Part shown: positions 7,025 through 10,651 of the stretch, piece after piece
Position numbering within the stretch: the first letter of the stretch is position 1
Layout: every line of letters begins with the position of its first letter
Origin: an uncultured Lachnospiraceae bacterium
GTDB taxonomy: Bacteria > Bacillota > Clostridia > Lachnospirales > Lachnospiraceae
Direction: 5' to 3'
DNA: 10,651 nt
NCBI GenBank assembly: GCA_947178465.1
Contig: CAMWYL010000084.1
Span: 1-10,651, forward strand
The notes under the pieces: model-generated
Databases searched by the model: none
What the model was told of the DNA's origin: nothing
The model's input: only the letters and a program-made list of their open reading frames with translations
Position numbers and translations under genes: made by a program

Positions 7025-7072
7025 ACACTAGATATAGTACTGAAATAAAATAACACATACAATATAAAAGAG
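7025..7072. promoter_or_regulatory. tandem NrdR-box-like operators
   Basis: ACACTAGATATAGTAC (7025-7040) matches the published NrdR box acaCwAtATaTwGtgt at 13 of 16 positions, including all the strongly conserved ones. ATACAATATAAAAGAG (7057-7072) matches at 10 of 16, with a good left half. The two start 32 bases apart, about three helical turns, which is the normal NrdR arrangement. They lie just after the predicted transcription start, where bound NrdR (a dNTP/ATP-sensing repressor of ribonucleotide reductase genes) would block initiation or early elongation. nrdR itself is not in the window. Confidence 0.65.
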
Positions 7073-7093
7073 TGCAAAGGGAGCAGGATTTTA

Positions 7094-9259
7094 ATGAGCG
7101 AAGAAATTGATTACAGCCGTCTGTACCAGCCGAAGAAGACGATTTATGTGATTAAGAAGGATGGAAGCAAGGAAGCCTTCAATATCCAGAAGGTGATTGT
7201 TGCGGTAGGCAAGTCAGCATATCGCGCTCTTACGAAGTTTACGGATGAGGACAAGCGTTGCATCTGTGAGCACGTAATCAACAAGGTAGACGAGATTGCA
7301 CAGGATGATGTGCCGATTCCCGTGATGCACAATATTGTGGAGAGCGCGTTGGAGGAGGTAAAGCCTGTTGTGGCGAAGAGCTACCGCGACTACCGCAATT
7401 ACAAGCAGGATTTTGTGCGCATGATGGATGATGTCTATAAAAAAAGCCAGTCTATCATGTATGTCGGTGACAAGGAAAACGCGAATACCGATTCCGCGCT
7501 TGTTTCCACCAAGCGAAGCCTGATTTTTAATCAGTTTAACAAGGAACTGTATCAGAAATTCTTTATGACGACAGAGGAGATTCAGGCGTGCAGGGACGGG
7601 TATATCTATGTCCATGATATGTCCGCGCGGCGTGACACCATGAACTGCTGTCTTTTTGACGTACAGAGCGTGCTTTCCGGCGGCTTTGAGATGGGGAATA
7701 TCTGGTATAATGAACCGAAGTCTCTTGATGTGGCATTTGATGTAATCGGGGATATCGTGCTGAGTGCGGCGAGTCAGCAGTATGGTGGCTTTACGGTACC
7801 CGAGGTTGATAAAATCCTGGCGCCGTATGCGGAGAAGACCTACAAGGCTTCCTATGAACGGTATATTGGAATGGGAATTTCTGAGGAGAAGGCAGACGAG
7901 GAGGCGCTTATTGATGTAGAGCGCGAGTTCGAGCAGGGCTTCCAAGGTTGGGAATATAAATTTAACACGGTGGCGAGCAGCCGCGGCGATTATCCGTTTA
8001 TTACGGTTACTGCGGGCATTGGGACGGAGCGTTTCGCGAAGCTGGCGACGATTCAGATGCTCAATGTAAGGCGTAAGGGGCAGGGAAAGAAGGACTGTAA
8101 GAAGCCCGTGCTGTTCCCGAAGATTGTCTTTTTGTATGATGAAAACCTGCATGGTCCGGGTAAGCCGCTGGAGGATGTCTTTGAGGCAGGAATCCGCTGC
8201 TCCGCAAAGACCATGTATCCGGATTGGCTGAGCCTTACAGGGAAGGGGTATATCGCGAGCATGTACAAGCGGTATGGCAAGGTGATCTCACCGATGGGCT
8301 GCCGTGCATTCCTCTCTCCATGGTATGAGAGGGGCGGAATGCATCCTGCGGACGACAATGACACACCGGTATTTGTAGGACGGTTCAACGTTGGCGCCGT
8401 TTCCCTTCATCTGCCGATGATTCTGGCAAAGGCAAGGCAGGAGAGCAGGGATTTTTATGAGGTGCTTGATTATTATCTGAATTTAATCCGTCAGCTCCAT
8501 ATCCGGACCTATGCGTACCTCGGTAATATGCGTGCTTCGACAAACCCACTGGCCTACTGTGAAGGTGGTTTTCTTGGTGGACATTTAAAGCTTTCGGATA
8601 AGATTAAACCGCTGTTAAAGGCAGCGACGGCCTCCTTTGGCATTACGGCGTTTAATGAACTACAGATGCTTTATAACGGGAAGTCTCTGGTGGAGGACGG
8701 TGCGTTTGCGCTGGAGGTTTTGGAATATATCAACAAAGAAGTGAACCGCTTCAAGGAGGAGGATGGTAATCTGTATGCGATTTATGGTACACCAGCTGAG
8801 AATTTGTGCGGCCTGCAGGTAACACAGTTCCGTGAGAAGTATGGTATTGTGGAGGGGGTATCGGACAGGCAATATGTCAGCAACAGCTTTCACTGTCATG
8901 TAACCGAGGATATCACACCCATTGAGAAGCAGGATTTGGAATACCGTTTCTGGGAGCTGTCAAACGGCGGTAAAATACAGTATGTAAAATATCCGATAGA
9001 TTATAATATTTCGGCGATTAAGACCCTCGTCCGGCGCGCGATGGATATGGGCTTTTACGAGGGGGTAAATCTGTCTCTGGCGTATTGTGACGACTGCGGT
9101 CACCAGGAGCTGGAGATGGATGTCTGTCCGAAATGTGGTAGCAAGAACCTGACTAAGATTGAGCGGATGAACGGCTATCTGTCGTACTCCCGTGTGCATG
9201 GCGATACTCGCCTGAATGACGCGAAAATGGCTGAGATTGCCGAGCGAAAAAGTATGTAG
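7094..9259 (+). CDS. nrdD: anaerobic (class III) ribonucleoside-triphosphate reductase
   Basis: The enzyme reduces ribonucleoside triphosphates to deoxyribonucleotides in the cytoplasm using an oxygen-sensitive glycyl radical. The 721-residue length is normal for the family. Residues about 15-107 are an ATP-cone, the allosteric site that binds ATP or dATP. The catalytic barrel contains MNCC (C185/C186) and SPMGC (C403, the expected thiyl-radical cysteine). Near the C-terminus four cysteines (C665, C668, C678, C681) form the zinc site. The radical glycine is G694 in MNGYLSY, followed by a 27-residue tail. GGGAGCAGG (7079-7087) provides the ribosome site. It is transcribed from the promoter at 6987 with likely NrdR control and is followed 69 bases later by its activase. 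All key residues are intact, so the enzyme should be functional. Confidence 0.98.
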   Translation: MSEEIDYSRLYQPKKTIYVIKKDGSKEAFNIQKVIVAVGKSAYRALTKFTDEDKRCICEHVINKVDEIAQDDVPIPVMHNIVESALEEVKPVVAKSYRDYRNYKQDFVRMMDDVYKKSQSIMYVGDKENANTDSALVSTKRSLIFNQFNKELYQKFFMTTEEIQACRDGYIYVHDMSARRDTMNCCLFDVQSVLSGGFEMGNIWYNEPKSLDVAFDVIGDIVLSAASQQYGGFTVPEVDKILAPYAEKTYKASYERYIGMGISEEKADEEALIDVEREFEQGFQGWEYKFNTVASSRGDYPFITVTAGIGTERFAKLATIQMLNVRRKGQGKKDCKKPVLFPKIVFLYDENLHGPGKPLEDVFEAGIRCSAKTMYPDWLSLTGKGYIASMYKRYGKVISPMGCRAFLSPWYERGGMHPADDNDTPVFVGRFNVGAVSLHLPMILAKARQESRDFYEVLDYYLNLIRQLHIRTYAYLGNMRASTNPLAYCEGGFLGGHLKLSDKIKPLLKAATASFGITAFNELQMLYNGKSLVEDGAFALEVLEYINKEVNRFKEEDGNLYAIYGTPAENLCGLQVTQFREKYGIVEGVSDRQYVSNSFHCHVTEDITPIEKQDLEYRFWELSNGGKIQYVKYPIDYNISAIKTLVRRAMDMGFYEGVNLSLAYCDDCGHQELEMDVCPKCGSKNLTKIERMNGYLSYSRVHGDTRLNDAKMAEIAERKSM

Positions 9260-9272
9260 TGTTGTCAAGGAT

Positions 9273-9291
9273 GAATGGAGTTCGTCCATTC
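9273..9291 (+). other. hairpin between nrdD and nrdG
   Basis: GAATGGA (9273-9279) and TCCATTC (9285-9291) form a perfect 7-bp stem around a five-base GTTCG loop. No T-run follows, so it is not a standard terminator. It could be an mRNA-stabilising or processing element that sets relative levels of NrdD and NrdG. Confidence 0.45.
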
Positions 9292-9328
9292 TTCGTAAAA
9301 GGATAGAGAGATAGAACGGAGAGATATT

Positions 9329-9925
9329 ATGCGGTATCACAATATTACGAAGGACGATATGCTCAATGGGGACGGGCTGCGCGTTGTCTTGTGGGTGGCG
9401 GGTTGCGAGCACTGCTGCAAGGAGTGCCAGAACCCCATGACGTGGGATCCGAACGGCGGGCTGGAATTTGACGCGGCGGCTAAGGCGGAGGTGTTTGAGC
9501 AGCTTGACAAGTCCTACATAGCGGGCATTACGTTCTCAGGCGGGGACCCGATGCACTGTGCAAACCGCGAAGGCGTGCGGACGCTGATGGCAGAGATTAA
9601 GGAGAAATACCCTGAGAAAACGATATGGATGTATACCGGCGACCGTTGGGAGACGGTGCGGAATTATCCGATGATAAAATATGTGGATGTGCTGGTTGAC
9701 GGGGAATTTGAGGTGGACAAGAAGGATGTCACCCTTTTGTGGAAGGGCAGCAGCAATCAACGCGTGATTGACGTACAGGCGACACTTGCACAGGCAGATA
9801 ATTCTGTGCCTGTGTTGCACTGCGGTGATCATGACGATATTGCGATGGGGCGTGAGACTGCAAGCGGCAATAAGAATATTCTGCAGTTTAACGGCGGGAG
9901 CTGCGGCATTAAGAGGAAGGCCTGA
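9329..9925 (+). CDS. nrdG: anaerobic ribonucleotide reductase activating protein (radical SAM)
   Basis: NrdG uses a [4Fe-4S] cluster and S-adenosylmethionine to create the glycyl radical on NrdD. The cluster motif CxxxCxxC is at C26, C30 and C33 (CEHCCKEC), the SAM-binding SGGDP is at 70-74, and the conserved WKGSSNQRVIDV is at 138-149. At 198 residues it is longer than the roughly 150-175 typical of the family. About 45 residues (154-198), including C165 and C192, extend past the usual end and match nothing I recognise. GGAGAG (9318-9323) lies five bases before the ATG. The gene follows nrdD with no terminator, and its stop overlaps the start of the next gene by one base, so all three are probably on one transcript. 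Confidence 0.96.
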   Translation: MRYHNITKDDMLNGDGLRVVLWVAGCEHCCKECQNPMTWDPNGGLEFDAAAKAEVFEQLDKSYIAGITFSGGDPMHCANREGVRTLMAEIKEKYPEKTIWMYTGDRWETVRNYPMIKYVDVLVDGEFEVDKKDVTLLWKGSSNQRVIDVQATLAQADNSVPVLHCGDHDDIAMGRETASGNKNILQFNGGSCGIKRKA

Positions 9926-10599
9926 TGAAGAAGATTATGATTGTTGAGGATGACCGTGCGCTCAGTCAGGGAATCGTTATGGCACTGCGGAAGGAAGCAT
10001 ATCAGTTTACCCAATGCTATACATTGAAGGAGGCACGGCGTTTGCTGGAGGATACGAAGCCGGATCTTATGCTTTTGGATATCAACCTGCCGGATGGAAG
10101 CGGTTTTGACTTTCTGAAGGAGGTTATGGCAGAAGCAAACCTTCCGGTTATTGTTGTAACAGCGAATGACATGGAAATCGACGAGGTGATGGGGCTTGAG
10201 CTGGGCGCGGAGGATTATATCACCAAGCCGTTCAGTCTGATGGTGCTTCGGGCGAGAATAGAGAAGGTGCTGAGAGCGCAGTCGCGAGGAAGCTGCGCGG
10301 CATCCTATGAGCAGGGAGACCTGCTCTTTGATTTTGAGGGGATGCATTACTATATTGCCGGACAGGAGGTGCTTCTTAGCAGTACGGAACAGCGTCTGCT
10401 GCGGCTTTTGGTTGAGAATAAGGACAGGCATCTGACAAGAGCCTTCCTGATAGACCGGCTATGGACGGATGGTGCGGAATATGTTGATGAGAACGCACTG
10501 TCCGTAACGGTGAAAAGGCTTCGGGATAAGATTGAGGAGAATCCGGCGAAGCCGCTGCATATCAGGACAGTATACGGCGTCGGATATGTATGGCATTAG
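9925..10599 (+). CDS. OmpR/PhoB-family response regulator
   Basis: This 224-residue two-component transcription factor has a receiver domain (about 1-115) with acidic pocket D9/D10, phospho-acceptor D52 (LLDINLPDGSG), switch T79, Y98 and K101 (ITKPF). A winged-helix output domain follows (about 127-224), with the recognition helix in ENALSVTVKRLRDKI and the wing in IRTVYGVGYVW. All phosphorelay residues are present. Its ATG shares one base with the nrdG stop (TGATG at 9923-9927). Its ribosome site AGAGGAAGG (9912-9920) lies inside nrdG, so translation is coupled to the activase. A probable sensor kinase begins in its last codons. Many Firmicute regulators of this type control ABC transporters or envelope stress genes, but the target here cannot be read from the sequence. 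Confidence 0.95.
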   Translation: MKKIMIVEDDRALSQGIVMALRKEAYQFTQCYTLKEARRLLEDTKPDLMLLDINLPDGSGFDFLKEVMAEANLPVIVVTANDMEIDEVMGLELGAEDYITKPFSLMVLRARIEKVLRAQSRGSCAASYEQGDLLFDFEGMHYYIAGQEVLLSSTEQRLLRLLVENKDRHLTRAFLIDRLWTDGAEYVDENALSVTVKRLRDKIEENPAKPLHIRTVYGVGYVWH

Positions 10600-10651
10600 T
10601 GTGAGAAGTACTTCTAATCACTCGCAGCAAAGGCTGCTTCGTGAAGAAGTA
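10586..10651 (+). CDS. probable sensor histidine kinase, N-terminus only (cut by window end)
   Basis: ATG at 10586 lies inside the last codons of the response regulator (14-base overlap) and opens a frame that stays open for 22 codons to the window end. It starts MYGISVRSTSN and continues with a polar, Gln/Arg/Glu-rich stretch. A GTG at 10601 in the same frame is an alternative start. The ribosome site is weak (GGCGTCGG just upstream), so it would depend on translational coupling. The call rests on the usual regulator-kinase gene order. No kinase motif lies within the window. Confidence 0.45.
   Translation, partial: MYGISVRSTSNHSQQRLLREEV

Noticed and set aside
7214..8152. Long open frame on the - strand opposite nrdD (about 312 codons)
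   Set aside because: It lies entirely within an intact nrdD with all catalytic residues. The translation is rich in His/Arg/Leu with no recognisable motifs, typical of a shadow of a codon-biased gene.
9273..9300. Terminator between nrdD and nrdG
   Set aside because: The hairpin is good, but the bases that follow are CTTCGTAAAA with no T-run, and the two genes function together.
1..10651. CRISPR array, tRNA/rRNA, insertion sequence, phage or toxin-antitoxin genes
   Set aside because: No regularly spaced repeats, no cloverleaf or rRNA-like sequence, no transposase or integrase motifs, and no toxin-antitoxin pair were seen. The XRE domain belongs to the PurM-like fusion.

Overview
The window looks like chromosomal DNA of an anaerobic Firmicute, most likely a Clostridia member of the Lachnospiraceae type. 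The reasons are moderate GC, strong purine-rich ribosome binding sites, a class III (strictly anaerobic) ribonucleotide reductase pair, and protein families typical of that group. Taxonomy is inferred from style only, since there is no rRNA. Every gene lies on the + strand, and no intergenic stretch exceeds about 175 bases.

Layout. (1) 1-146 is a short AT-rich leader ending in an imperfect palindrome of a kind that recurs between genes in many bacteria. (2) 147-1886 encodes a membrane-anchored MutS-like ATPase with no mismatch-recognition domain. (3) 1995-2141 encodes a 48-residue single-pass membrane protein with its own candidate promoter and a strong intrinsic terminator (2156-2198). (4) 2317-6990 is an apparent three-gene operon: an XRE-type DNA-binding domain fused to a degenerate AIR-synthase (PurM-like) domain, then two ABC exporter half-transporters that probably form a heterodimer. 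(5) 7094-9925 is nrdD-nrdG, the oxygen-sensitive ribonucleotide reductase and its radical-SAM activase. A near-consensus sigma-A promoter and two tandem NrdR-box-like sites precede it. (6) 9925-10599 is an OmpR-family response regulator whose start overlaps the nrdG stop, followed by the first codons of what is probably its sensor kinase, cut by the window end.

How the genes work together. The HTH-PurM-like protein is probably a one-component regulator of the ABC pair. Its PurM fold seems to have lost the residues expected for ATP and substrate catalysis, so it may sense a purine-pathway metabolite or nucleotide. This is the best candidate for an undescribed system here. nrdD and nrdG act together in making dNTPs without oxygen, and the promoter architecture suggests control by NrdR. 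The response regulator is translationally coupled to nrdG, which may be physical convenience or a real regulatory link.
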